From NCBI GenBank assembly GCA_025350145.1, contig JANXYH010000005.1, positions 1 to 40,244 of the forward strand: a stretch of 40,244 bases of DNA. The letters are read 5' to 3'. Positions 14,913-25,427 of the stretch are shown piece by piece. Every line of letters begins with the position of its first letter. The stretch's first letter is position 1. The translations under genes were made by a program, and so were the position numbers. The notes under the pieces are model-generated. The model searched no databases, was not told where the DNA came from, and was given only the letters and a program-made list of their open reading frames with translations. The stretch comes from Burkholderiales bacterium (GTDB lineage Bacteria > Pseudomonadota > Gammaproteobacteria > Burkholderiales > Burkholderiaceae_C).

Positions 14913-15821
14913 TCAACCCTGGCCGCCGGGCAGGGTGATGCCCGGGAAGATCTTGATCACCGCCGCGTCGTCCTCGCGGCCGAAGCCGGCGGTCGAGGCC
15001 TGCATGAACATCTGGTGCGCGGTGCTGGCCAGCGGCAGCGGAAATTTGCTTGCCCGGGCGGTGTCCAGCACCAGCCCCAGGTCCTTGACGAAGATGTCCA
15101 CCGCCGACAGAGGCCGGTAGTCGGCGGCCAACACATGGGCCATGCGGTTCTCGAACATCCAACTGTTGCCGGCGCTGTGGGTGATGACCTCGTACAGCGC
15201 CGCCGCATCGACGCCCTCGCGCAGGCCCAGGGCCATCGCCTCGGCGGCGGCGGCGATGTGTACGCCGGCCAGCAACTGGTTGATGATCTTGACCTTGCTG
15301 CCATTGCCGGCGGTCTCGCCGAGCCGGTAGACCTTCGCCGCCATCGCCTCCAGCACCTGGCCGCAGGCGGCGTAGGCGGCAGGTTTGGCCGCGCTCATCA
15401 TCGTCATCTGGCCCGAGGCAGCCTTGGCCGCGCCGCCCGAGATCGGCGCGTCGACGTAGTGCAGGCCCAGCGCCTCCAGCCGTGACTCGAAGCCGACCGA
15501 GACGTTCGGGTCTACGGTCGAGCACATCACGAACACCGCCCCCGGCGCCATCGCGGCGGCCGCGCCCTGCGCGCCGAACAGCACCGCCTCGGTCTGCTGC
15601 GCGTTGACGACCACCGAGACCAGCACCCTGCAAGCGGCGCCGACCTCGGCCGGCGTGGCGCAGGCCACCCCGCCGGCGGCGGCAAAGGCCGAAGCCACGC
15701 CCGGGCGGGCGTCGCAGACATGCACCCGGTAACCGGCGCGGCGCAGCGACCCGGCCATGCCCGCGCCCATCGCGCCCAGGCCGATCACTCCGACATCGAC
15801 CGCGTCGACCTTGTCAGTCAT
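14913..15821 (-). CDS. ltnD: L-threonate dehydrogenase (beta-hydroxyacid dehydrogenase family)
   Basis: 302 residues with GGGAG five bases before the ATG. The NAD-binding motif GLGAMG is at 14-19, the substrate-binding segment DAPISGGAAKAASGQ begins at 124, and the catalytic lysine (Lys178, in NGSKVKIINQ) is in place. These define a beta-hydroxyacid dehydrogenase. In an operon with OtnK, OtnC and OtnI, the best match is LtnD, which oxidises L-threonate at C2 to 2-oxo-tetronate using NAD+. Other members of the family act on tartronate semialdehyde or glycerate, so the assignment rests largely on context. It is the first enzyme of the operon, 43 bp after the MFS transporter gene. Confidence 0.85.
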   Translation of the reverse strand: MTDKVDAVDVGVIGLGAMGAGMAGSLRRAGYRVHVCDARPGVASAFAAAGGVACATPAEVGAACRVLVSVVVNAQQTEAVLFGAQGAAAAMAPGAVFVMCSTVDPNVSVGFESRLEALGLHYVDAPISGGAAKAASGQMTMMSAAKPAAYAACGQVLEAMAAKVYRLGETAGNGSKVKIINQLLAGVHIAAAAEAMALGLREGVDAAALYEVITHSAGNSWMFENRMAHVLAADYRPLSAVDIFVKDLGLVLDTARASKFPLPLASTAHQMFMQASTAGFGREDDAAVIKIFPGITLPGGQG

Positions 15822-15864
15822 GCTTGCTCCCTTGCTTGTCTGTGGCGGTGGACCGGCGCCGGGT

Positions 15865-17100
15865 TCAGGCCGGCAGCACCGTTGCGGCAGGCTCGGCCGG
15901 CAGCGCCGACACCACCAGCGCGGTGCACAGCGCGACCCCGGCCATGCCGACGAAGAGGGCCGAGAAACCGGCGCTCTTGACCAGTGGTCCCAGCGCCCAG
16001 ACCGCCACCGAGCTGGCGCCTATCGAAACCGTCAGGCGCACGCCGGAGACGCGCGAGCGCATCGCGTCGTCGATGTAGCGGACGATGGTGGCATCGGTGA
16101 ACGGGATCGCACCGAAGATCAGCACCATCACCCCCAGCAGCGCCGCCAGCAGCCACCAGCCCTGGGCGTAGGCCGCCAGCAGCAGCAGCGGCACCTGGGC
16201 CAGCACGATGCCGAGCTGCAGCGGCTTGAGCGGCACCCGGTCGATCAGCCGGCCGACCACCAACTGGGCCAGCGAGGCGAGCGCATAGACGCCCGCCAGG
16301 AGCAGGCCCAGCACCGCAGGGTCAGGGCCCAGACCGGGCCGGCTCGGGTCGCCGATGACGCCGTGCAGGCGCTCGCTGAGCAACTGGCCGTTGCCGTTGG
16401 TCGTCAGGTTGAAGAGCAGGCCGCCAGTCATCGCCGCCACCGTCATGACCGCAAACACCCGCGCCAGCAGCTTGGGCGGCAAGGCCCTGGCCCTGGCCGC
16501 GCGGCGGCTGGCCGGGGCGCCGTCCTCGCGCGGCGCGACCCGGGCAAAGGCAAAGCCCAGGGCGATCGCCAGCACCCCGGGCAGGGCGAAGGCGGCGCGC
16601 CAGCCCAGCCATTTCACCAGCGCCCCGGTGGTGATCGCCGCCAGCGCGATGCCGAGGTTGCCCGAGAGCCCGTTGACGCCGATGGTCGCGCCCGGGTTGG
16701 GGGCGTGGCGCAGCAGCATCGGGATGCCGACCGGGTGGTAGATCGCCGAGAACACGCCCAGCAGGGTCAGCGCCCCCGCCAGTTGCGCCACCGACTGGGT
16801 CAGCGCGCACAACAGCGCCGAGCCGCCCAGGCCGAAGAAGAACAGCAGCATCATCGGCCGCCGGCCCCAGAGGTCGCCCAGCCGCCCGGCCGGCAGCGAG
16901 CCCAGGCCGAACATCACGAAGGCACCCACGCCCCAGGGCATCAGATCCTCCCAGCGTGCCACGCCGAAGTCGCGGGCGATGGCGGCCACGGCGGTGGCAA
17001 AGATCAGCAGCGCCAGGTGGTCAAAGGCATGGCCGAGGTTGAGCAGCAGGGTCAGGGCGCGGCTGTTGCGCTGCGGATCGGGCTCGGGACCAGGGTTCAT
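15865..17100 (-). CDS. MFS transporter, probable sugar-acid importer
   Basis: 411 residues from the ATG at 17100; an earlier in-frame ATG at 17133 is possible. About twelve hydrophobic segments are visible, with the MFS cytoplasmic-loop motif GRLGDLWGRRPMM between the second and third, and a long loop rich in Arg in the middle. The protein begins with a short polar tail, then ALTLLLNLGHAFDHLALL. It heads the operon for four-carbon sugar acids, 43 bp before ltnD, so import of threonate or a related acid is the obvious guess. No transcription regulator is adjacent; the gene is divergent from the big cyclase gene and shares a ~200-bp gap with it. Confidence 0.82.
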   Translation of the reverse strand: MNPGPEPDPQRNSRALTLLLNLGHAFDHLALLIFATAVAAIARDFGVARWEDLMPWGVGAFVMFGLGSLPAGRLGDLWGRRPMMLLFFFGLGGSALLCALTQSVAQLAGALTLLGVFSAIYHPVGIPMLLRHAPNPGATIGVNGLSGNLGIALAAITTGALVKWLGWRAAFALPGVLAIALGFAFARVAPREDGAPASRRAARARALPPKLLARVFAVMTVAAMTGGLLFNLTTNGNGQLLSERLHGVIGDPSRPGLGPDPAVLGLLLAGVYALASLAQLVVGRLIDRVPLKPLQLGIVLAQVPLLLLAAYAQGWWLLAALLGVMVLIFGAIPFTDATIVRYIDDAMRSRVSGVRLTVSIGASSVAVWALGPLVKSAGFSALFVGMAGVALCTALVVSALPAEPAATVLPA

Positions 17101-17179
17101 GGCTGTGACAGCAGGACGGGGATCGGCGATCATGCCGCATCGGCCCGGGCGGCGTGCCCCGGGCAGGGAGACAAACAAA

Positions 17180-17281
17180 ATGCAGCGCAGCCTTCGTCCC
17201 AGACGGGTCGGCTTGTCTGCCCTGGCGCGGCCAGTCGCGGCCGCGCTGGCCGCGCTGGCCAGGTTCCGCCAGGCTGCTTGA
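17180..17281 (+). CDS. Possible 33-residue leader peptide
   Basis: An ATG preceded by GGGAG at a nine-base spacing opens a 33-codon frame ending 27 bases before the cyclase gene. The product starts MQRSLRPRRVGLSALARPVA and is basic then Ala/Leu-rich. It could be a leader peptide that couples translation to the cyclase gene, or chance in GC-rich DNA. No homology is known to me. Confidence 0.25.
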   Translation: MQRSLRPRRVGLSALARPVAAALAALARFRQAA

Positions 17282-17308
17282 GCGCGGCTAGCGCCTGGCC
17301 GAACCGCC

Positions 17309-20300
17309 ATGCCTGCCGCGCCCTCGGCACAGACCCCTCAACTGGCGCGGTTCGTGCCGCGCTTTGCCCAGCCCTGGTTGGCCGAGGCCCAACCCCTGGC
17401 GGCGCGGCTGGACAGCGGCCTGCACGGCGCCCTGCTGGTCGCCGACCTGGTCGGCTTCAGCGCCCGCGCCGAGGCGCTGGCGCGGCAGGGCCAGGCCGGC
17501 ATCGAGCAATTGCAGGCGATCCTGGCCGAGTGCTTTGGCCAGGTGGTGGCGCTGGTCGAGGCCGGCGGCGGCGAGGTCTGTAAGTTTGCCGGCGATGCGC
17601 TGATCGCCTGGTGGCCGGCCGAGGCCGAGGCCGAGCTGGCACAGGCCGCAGCAGCGGCCGCCGCGCTGGGGCTGCGGCTGCAGGCGGCCGCGCCCAGGCT
17701 GCTCGGCCCGGCCCAGGCCGCACCCGGGCTGGTCGGCCCGGCCCAGGCCGCGCCAAGGCTGGTCGGCCCGGCCCAGGCCGCGCCGGTGCTGCGCGTCTTG
17801 GTGGGCGCCGGGCCGGCCTGGGCCGTGCTGGCCGGCGGCGAACTCGGGCGCTGGGAGCCGGTGCTGGGCGGCGCGGTGTTCGAGCAGGTGGCGGCGTTGG
17901 TCGACGCGCCACCCGGTGAGGTGGCCCTCAGCGCGGCGGCCTTTGCCTGCCTGCGCGGGCGCTGCGACGGCCAGCCCTTCGGCCAGGGCGGGCTGCTGCT
18001 GCACCGGCTGCAAGGGAATGCGGCCGATCTGGTCGCTGCGGGCGCTGCGGGCGTGGTGGCGCCGGCCGAGCTGCGCGCTGCGGCGGCACTGGTGCCGCGC
18101 CACATCGTCCGCCAGATCGGCCCCGGATCCGGATCCGGATCTGCCCCAGCCTTGCCGGTGGCGGCCGAGCTCTTGCCGGTCGAGGTCTTGTTCATCGTGG
18201 TCGAGCCGGCGCCGCCGGCGCCGCAACTCGCGGCCTGGTTGCGGGCCGGCCAGGCGGCGGTCTACGCCAGCGGCGGCAGCGTGGTCCAGTGCCTCGTCGA
18301 CGACAAGGCGCGGCTGGTGCTGCTGGCCGCCTGGGGCCTGCCCGGCAGCAGCCATGCCGACGGTGCCGAACGCGCCGTGCTGGCCGGCCTGCGCGCCAGC
18401 AGCACGCTGGCCACGGCGTCGCGGCTGGGCATGGGCCTGGCCCGTGGCCAGGTCTACAGCGGCCTGCGCGGCGGCCAGACGCGCTGCGAGTTCGCCCTGA
18501 TCGGCAGCACCGTGATCCGCGCCGCGCGCCTGGCCGAGCACGCCTGCCGCAGCCCGCTGGCGTCGCACCGGCTGCTTTGCGACGCTGCCACGGCCGAGGC
18601 CGCGCCGCGCTTTCACCCGCTGGCGCTGCCGCCGCAGGCGCTGAAGGGACTGGGCCTGGTGGCCTGCTTTGCGCTCGGCCAGGCGCCGCCGGCCACAGCG
18701 CTGCTGCGCCGCACCGAGCCGCAGCCACCGGCCCGCCGGTCGACGCCGCCCGGCGGGCCACTGCGCGGCCGCGACGGCGAGTTGGCGATGCTGCACGCCG
18801 CCCTGCATTGGCAGAGCGCCGACGCGCCGTCGACACTGCTGGTGCTGGAGGGCGAGCCCGGCATCGGCAAATCGCACTTGTTGCGCGAATTTGCCCGCCG
18901 CTGCGGCCAGGCCGGGCTGGCCCCGGCCAGCGCCGGCTGCGAGCCCTTGGACCAGGCCGACGCCCTGCGCGCGCTGCGGCCGATGCTGCTGAGTTTGCTG
19001 GACCTGGGCGGCCGCTCGCCGCTGGCGCGTCAGGCCCGGCTGCGCCAGTGGCTCGGCCACGACCCGGCGCTGTGCCAGCCCCTGCCACTGCTGAGCCCCT
19101 TGCTCGATCTGGCGCTGGCCGAGCAAGAGTCCCTGCTGCAGCTCAGCGACCGGGCGCGCCAGGACGCGCAAGCGCAGCTCCTGCTGGCGCTGGTCCAGGC
19201 CAGTGCCGGTGGCCAGGCCCGGTTGCTGCTGCTGGAGGACGTGCACTGGCTGGATGCGCCCTCCTGGGCGGTGCTGGACACCTGGCTGCGGCGCTGTCCC
19301 GGGCTGCTGCTGGTGCTCTCTACCCGGCTGCTGGCCGACTACCCCTGGCCGCTGCGGGCGCAGGCAATGCTGAAGTGGCCGGGCACCCAGCACCGGCGGC
19401 TGGCGCCGCTGGCCGACAGCGCGGTCGGCGCGATGCTGGCCCAGGAGCTGGGCCTGCCCAGCGTGCCCCAGGCGGTGCTGAGCCTGGTGCATGAGCGCAC
19501 CCAGGGCCTGCCGCTGTTCGTCCGCCAGCTCGCCGGCATGCTGCGCGACGCGGCGGTGGTGCGCGACGACGGCCATGGCCGCCGCATCGACACCGAGGCG
19601 CTGCAGCGCCTGGCCATGCCCGACAGCGTGCAGGCCGCCGTCGTGGCCCGGGTTGACCACCTGCCCGGACCGCTGCGCAGCCTGCTCAAGCGCGCCAGCG
19701 TCGCCGGGCGCCAGTTCAGCCTCGGCGCCTTGCTGGATCTGGCCGCGCCGACCCCGCGCCATGCGCTGGTCGCAGACGTGGCCGAACTGCTGGCCAGCGG
19801 CCTGCTGCTGCCGGGCGGCGGCCGGGCTGACGCCGACCCGGCCTACGCCTTCGCCCACGCCCTGGTGCGCGACGCGGTCTACAAGATGCTGCCGCTGCCC
19901 GAGCGGCGTGGCCTGCACGCCAGGCTCGCCGCCTGGTACCAGCGGCAGGAGGCGGACAGCGCCACGGCGGCGGCCGACTCGACCCTGATCGGCCGCATCG
20001 CCGAACACTGGGCCGCCGCCCACGATGTGGCGCGCGCGCCCAGGGCGCTTGAGCGCGCCGCCGCCCAGGCGATGCGCGGCGGCACCTACCGCGAGGCACA
20101 GGCCCTGTGGCGGCGCCTGCAGGGCATTGCCGAGCAGGGCTTCGGCGATGGCGACCCGGCCCAGATCGAGGCGCCAGCGCTGCGCCAGGCACAGTGGCGC
20201 ATCGGCTCCGGGCTGGCCGGCTACAACCTCGGCGAACTGGAGCAGGCCGAAGCCAGCCTCGAGGCCGCGCTGGCGCTGCTCGACCAGGCGGTGCCCAAAG

Positions 20301-21613
20301 GCCGGCAGTTGCGCCTGGCGCTGGCCGCTGAACTCGCCCGTACGCCCTGGCACCTGCTGCGGCTGTGGCTGCGCAGCGAACCGGCACCGGAGCCGACCCC
20401 GGGCGCCCTGGTGGCCGGCGCCGACGCCGACCCGGCGGACGCCCGGGCGATGCTCGCGGCCCGGGCGCTGAGCGCGCTGTCGCGGATCTACCACCTGCGC
20501 CACCGGCGCAATCTGACGCTGTACAGCATCCTGCGCAACTTCAACCGGCTCGAATCCCGGCCGGCAGGCAGCGAGCAGATGATCGCCACCAGCGGCGCGA
20601 TGTACCTGGTGTCGATGGCCGGCCTGCCGCGCCTGGCCGATGCCTGCGTCGCCCGGGTCGAGGCGGTGCAGCGCCAGATCGGCGACACCGCCCGCTACGT
20701 CACCGCCGCCCACGCGATGGCGGTGGCCTACCTCGGCCAGGGCCGCCTGGCCGAGGCCGACGCCCTGGCCGAACGGGCGCACGCCCGATGCCAGAGCAGC
20801 GGCGAGCTGCACCTGCGGCGGATGCTGCTGGCGGTGCGCGCCAATGGCGCCGAGCTGGCCGGCCATTGGCCGCAGGCGCGGCTGCGCTATGCCGAGCTGT
20901 TGCGCCAGTCCGAGGACAGCGAGGACGGCCTGGGCCTGGCCTGGGGCAGCGCCGGGCTGGCGATGTTGGCCCAGCGCAGCGACCAGCCCGAGCAGGCCCG
21001 CACCCAGGCGGCCCGCGCGCTGACCCAGGCGCTGCAGGCGGACGAGCGGATGGTGGAATGGACATCGCTGGGCACGCTTCTGCTGCTGGAGCTGGCCGCC
21101 GGGCAGCGCGCGCGCGCCCAGCAGCGCCTGGACGAGGTCCTGCCGCGGATGCGCGGCATGGCGCGCTTCGTCACCGCCCACCACGCCCTGGTCGGCCTGG
21201 ACAATGTCTGCGAGGCCAGCCTCTGGCTCTGGGCCACGGCCACGCCGGGCAGCGTCGGCGCCAGCAGCCACGCGGCCGAGGTGCAGCGCCTGCTGCAGCG
21301 GCTGGGCTGGCATGCGCGGGTGTTTGCGATCAGCGGCCCGACACTGTGGCGCCACCACGGCAATTGGCTGGCGCTGAACGGCCGGCTGGGCCAGGCCGGC
21401 CGGGCCTGGCGGCGGGCCCTGGCGCTGGCCACCGGGCTGGGCATTCCCTGGGAGCGGGGGCGCAACCTGCAGGCCCTGGCCTGGCTGGCGCAACAGGGTG
21501 GTGGCGGCGATGCCGCTGGCCACGCCGCCGCAGCATGGCAGGCCCAGGCCCAGGCGCTGTGGCAGGGGCTGGGGGTGCCGCCGCCGCCGGTCACTGCGGC
21601 GGTGAGCCGCTGA
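17309..21613 (+). CDS. Large class III cyclase/AAA ATPase/TPR signalling protein, sAC-like
   Basis: 1434 residues. The first cyclase domain has both metal aspartates: LVADLVGFSARAEAL (Asp46) and GEVCKFAGDALIAWW (Asp96). A second, weaker cyclase-like domain spans about 290-470 and ends RCEFALIGSTVIRAARLAEH, where the usual Asn is replaced but the Arg is kept. Next is a P-loop ATPase: Walker A GEPGIGKS at 515-522 and Walker B LLLLEDVHWLD near 639-649. From about 850 to the end the sequence is Ala/Leu-rich and repeat-like, consistent with TPR helices. This order (two cyclase domains, NTPase, TPR) is that of animal soluble adenylyl cyclase. It would make cAMP in the cytoplasm, but the sensed signal is unknown. 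Internal 30-bp repeats encode a GPAQAAP linker. It ends by overlapping the opposite gene by 23 bp. Confidence 0.85.
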   Translation: MPAAPSAQTPQLARFVPRFAQPWLAEAQPLAARLDSGLHGALLVADLVGFSARAEALARQGQAGIEQLQAILAECFGQVVALVEAGGGEVCKFAGDALIAWWPAEAEAELAQAAAAAAALGLRLQAAAPRLLGPAQAAPGLVGPAQAAPRLVGPAQAAPVLRVLVGAGPAWAVLAGGELGRWEPVLGGAVFEQVAALVDAPPGEVALSAAAFACLRGRCDGQPFGQGGLLLHRLQGNAADLVAAGAAGVVAPAELRAAAALVPRHIVRQIGPGSGSGSAPALPVAAELLPVEVLFIVVEPAPPAPQLAAWLRAGQAAVYASGGSVVQCLVDDKARLVLLAAWGLPGSSHADGAERAVLAGLRASSTLATASRLGMGLARGQVYSGLRGGQTRCEFALIGSTVIRAARLAEHACRSPLASHRLLCDAATAEAAPRFHPLALPPQALKGLGLVACFALGQAPPATALLRRTEPQPPARRSTPPGGPLRGRDGELAMLHAALHWQSADAPSTLLVLEGEPGIGKSHLLREFARRCGQAGLAPASAGCEPLDQADALRALRPMLLSLLDLGGRSPLARQARLRQWLGHDPALCQPLPLLSPLLDLALAEQESLLQLSDRARQDAQAQLLLALVQASAGGQARLLLLEDVHWLDAPSWAVLDTWLRRCPGLLLVLSTRLLADYPWPLRAQAMLKWPGTQHRRLAPLADSAVGAMLAQELGLPSVPQAVLSLVHERTQGLPLFVRQLAGMLRDAAVVRDDGHGRRIDTEALQRLAMPDSVQAAVVARVDHLPGPLRSLLKRASVAGRQFSLGALLDLAAPTPRHALVADVAELLASGLLLPGGGRADADPAYAFAHALVRDAVYKMLPLPERRGLHARLAAWYQRQEADSATAAADSTLIGRIAEHWAAAHDVARAPRALERAAAQAMRGGTYREAQALWRRLQGIAEQGFGDGDPAQIEAPALRQAQWRIGSGLAGYNLGELEQAEASLEAALALLDQAVPKGRQLRLALAAELARTPWHLLRLWLRSEPAPEPTPGALVAGADADPADARAMLAARALSALSRIYHLRHRRNLTLYSILRNFNRLESRPAGSEQMIATSGAMYLVSMAGLPRLADACVARVEAVQRQIGDTARYVTAAHAMAVAYLGQGRLAEADALAERAHARCQSSGELHLRRMLLAVRANGAELAGHWPQARLRYAELLRQSEDSEDGLGLAWGSAGLAMLAQRSDQPEQARTQAARALTQALQADERMVEWTSLGTLLLLELAAGQRARAQQRLDEVLPRMRGMARFVTAHHALVGLDNVCEASLWLWATATPGSVGASSHAAEVQRLLQRLGWHARVFAISGPTLWRHHGNWLALNGRLGQAGRAWRRALALATGLGIPWERGRNLQALAWLAQQGGGGDAAGHAAAAWQAQAQALWQGLGVPPPPVTAAVSR
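17699..17788 (+). repeat. Three 30-bp tandem repeats inside the cyclase gene
   Basis: Units at 17699-17728, 17729-17758 and 17759-17788 differ by a few bases. They encode three ten-residue copies of the form L(L/V)GPAQAAP(G/R/V), a flexible Ala/Pro linker that splits the first cyclase domain after its second metal aspartate. A third of a codon is not lost, so copy-number change would keep the frame. Confidence 0.8.
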
Positions 21614-23816
21614 GCCGGTCTTCGCCGCGCTTCATCCACCCAGGGCCGCGCCGCGCCGCTTGCCATTCCACCGCGAACAATTGCCGCAGCCGGGCCGCCG
21701 CCCCGGCCGACAAGCCGCTGGCCTGCGGCAGTGGCGGCGCCAATGGCAGGCCGCCGGGTGCTGCGGGCAGCACCTCGGCCAGCAACAGGCCGCTGACCAG
21801 CCGGTAGCCCAGCGCCCTGGCGAACAGCCGGCTGAGCGCAAAGTCGGGGTCGAAGCAGCGGCCGACAGCGTCGCAGACCCGGGCCAGACCCATCGCCAGG
21901 CCAAACGCCAGCCGGGTGGACCAGGGCACGGCGTGGCGATCCAGACCGAGCCGGGTGGCGGTGGCGCGGCCGCAGAGCAGGCGCATCAGCAGCACCGGCA
22001 TGGGCTTGAGCAGCGGTATCGGCAAAAGCTTGGCGATGCTGTCCAGCAAGGCGTCGGTCAAGGCCTGACGTGGGTCGGGCAGCGGCGGCGCAGGGGGCGG
22101 GGGCACAAGCGCAGGCGCCGCGGCCATGGCCTGGGCGTGGACGCTGTCGAAGACCGCGTCGGCGTCGGCCATGGTGAACGCCATCAGCGCGCTGCCCATG
22201 CCCAGGACATGGCCGATCAGGTTCCAGGCGTGCAACAGCGCCCGCTGGTCGTGGCCCGGCAGTTGGACATCGAGGCGGCGCAGGCCACGCAGCAGCAGCA
22301 GGCTGAAGCAGAGCTGGACATAGGCCAGCTCGGTCTGGTTGATCGGCACAGCCCGGCCGGGCCCGCCCTGCGCCTTCAGGCCGTGGCGGACCATCGCGTG
22401 GATCAGGCGCACCTTGAGCACGGCCGACAGGCCATGCTGGTCAGCGTCCTGCAGCCCGCCCTTCATCATCGCCAGGAAGACCATCGCGCCGACCATGCGG
22501 ATGCGCCGCCACGCGGCATGCTCAGACATGCCGGTGGCCGACAAGGTGGCGGCGATCTCGGGCTCGACATAGACCTGCGGCAGGCTGGCGCAGAACATGA
22601 TCGCGCTCGGCACCGGGCCGAAGTCGAAGAACAGCGCCTGGGCGCGGCGCAACTCGGTCAAATCGACCCAGCGCGGAAATTGCAGCGCCTGGGCGACGAA
22701 ATCGGCCAGTTGTTGCTCGACTGGGTCGGCGTGCCGGCCGCCGCTCCAGGCCCGCAACTGGCCGTTGTTGCCAAAGCCGTTGAACAGCACCGACAGGCGC
22801 GCCAGCCCGCCGGGCAGGGCGGCGACTGCGGTCAGCAGCCCGTCGGCCGCCGCGTCCCCCAGGCGGCGTTGCGCTTGCAGCGTCTGCGCCAGCCGGGCGC
22901 GGTCGATCGGCGCGGGCAAGGCGCTGCTGGCCTGGGCCTGGACCCGCCCGAGCTGGGCCTGTTGCCATTGCGGCCAGACGGCGACCGCCACCAGCAGCGG
23001 CAGGCCCATGGCGAACAGCACCGCAACCCGCGCCTCGCTGGGCTGGCCGACCCAGACGAAGAAGGCCAGGGCCGCGAAGTACAGCGCCAGGGGCAGCGCC
23101 GCCGGCCAGGCCGCTGGCGCCTCGGCCACGCGCGGCTCGCCTTGTGGCGCGGGCGACCAGCGCGCATGGGCCGCCAGGATCAGCGTGGCGCTGATGAACC
23201 AGCCGGCAAAACCCTGCAGCCCCAGGCCGAACCAGCCCTGGCCATGGCCCTCGGTTTCAGTCCAGGCCTGCAGTTGCTGCACGAAGAAGGTCTTGGCGCC
23301 CAGGTCAAAGGCTGTCACCAGCGCCGCCGCCAGCAGAATCGACCCGCCCTGGGCGTCGTGGCGCAGGGCCAGCGGCCGGCGCCGCAGCACCATCTGGGCC
23401 AGCACGTTGGCGCTCATGCACAGCGAGAACCACAGCATCGGGATGACCAGCGGCACCTGGCCAAGCCTGGGGCCCAGCACGCCGGTGTAGTGGAACGGGC
23501 CGAACGGCCAGCCCGTCAGCACCCCAAGCTGCTCGATCGACCAGCCCAGGCCCAGCGCCAGCCACAGCAGCCGTGCCGCTGCGGCTGGCCCGTGCAGCGC
23601 GAAGGCGCTGGCCCAGCAGACCAAGAAGATGGCGCAGCCCGCCGCCACCAGCAGCCAGGTCAGGGCCGGCGCGCCGGCTGCGGCGCACAGCCCCAGGCTG
23701 GCCAAGACCAGCGCCGCGACCGCCGCGCTGCCGCCCCAGCGCGGCCACGGTCCGGGCGCCGCCCAGCCCCGGCCGGGAATTGCATGTTCTGGGCCCTGCC
23801 CTCGGTTGTTTGCCAC
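21591..23816 (-). CDS. Fusion of CruF-like carotenoid domain and MpaB/rubber-oxygenase domain
   Basis: 741 residues from a GTG with GGGAG seven bases before it. Residues about 25-285 are a polytopic membrane region with the DUF422/CruF pattern: GWPFGPFHYTGVLGP (102-116), VPLVIPMLWF and TAFDLGAKTFF. CruF hydrates carotenoid ends, giving 1'-hydroxy products. Residues about 305-700 match the MpaB/latex-clearing-protein (DUF2236) family, with KVRLIHAMVRH (His473 as likely haem ligand), PINQTEL (491-497) and HAWNLIGHVLGMG. That family is haem-dependent and cleaves or oxidises isoprenoid chains. The join suggests one protein acting on a carotenoid or polyisoprenoid in the membrane. It follows glpK by 84 bp on the same strand and overlaps the cyclase gene at the 3' end. 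Confidence 0.78.
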   Translation of the reverse strand: MANNRGQGPEHAIPGRGWAAPGPWPRWGGSAAVAALVLASLGLCAAAGAPALTWLLVAAGCAIFLVCWASAFALHGPAAAARLLWLALGLGWSIEQLGVLTGWPFGPFHYTGVLGPRLGQVPLVIPMLWFSLCMSANVLAQMVLRRRPLALRHDAQGGSILLAAALVTAFDLGAKTFFVQQLQAWTETEGHGQGWFGLGLQGFAGWFISATLILAAHARWSPAPQGEPRVAEAPAAWPAALPLALYFAALAFFVWVGQPSEARVAVLFAMGLPLLVAVAVWPQWQQAQLGRVQAQASSALPAPIDRARLAQTLQAQRRLGDAAADGLLTAVAALPGGLARLSVLFNGFGNNGQLRAWSGGRHADPVEQQLADFVAQALQFPRWVDLTELRRAQALFFDFGPVPSAIMFCASLPQVYVEPEIAATLSATGMSEHAAWRRIRMVGAMVFLAMMKGGLQDADQHGLSAVLKVRLIHAMVRHGLKAQGGPGRAVPINQTELAYVQLCFSLLLLRGLRRLDVQLPGHDQRALLHAWNLIGHVLGMGSALMAFTMADADAVFDSVHAQAMAAAPALVPPPPAPPLPDPRQALTDALLDSIAKLLPIPLLKPMPVLLMRLLCGRATATRLGLDRHAVPWSTRLAFGLAMGLARVCDAVGRCFDPDFALSRLFARALGYRLVSGLLLAEVLPAAPGGLPLAPPLPQASGLSAGAAARLRQLFAVEWQAARRGPGWMKRGEDRLSGSPPQ

Positions 23817-23875
23817 CTTGCCGCTCCCTTGGAATCTTGTGGTGGTGGCGGCGAGCTTGCCGGCATGGCCGGCCC

Positions 23876-23900
23876 GCCGCGCCGCGCCGCGCCGCGCCGC
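23876..23900. repeat. GCCGC microsatellite, five units
   Basis: Five exact tandem GCCGC units lie between the 3' end of glpK (stop at 23901-23903) and the start of the carotenoid/oxygenase fusion gene. Slippage there would change only the spacing between the two genes. Confidence 0.9.

Positions 23901-25427
<1,527 letters not shown>

Noticed and set aside
17288-21523. Open frame of 1411 codons on the minus strand opposite the cyclase gene
   Set aside because: Its product is Gln/Arg/Gly-rich with no domain, as expected from the mirror of a GC-rich gene. The plus-strand frame has clear cyclase and ATPase motifs.
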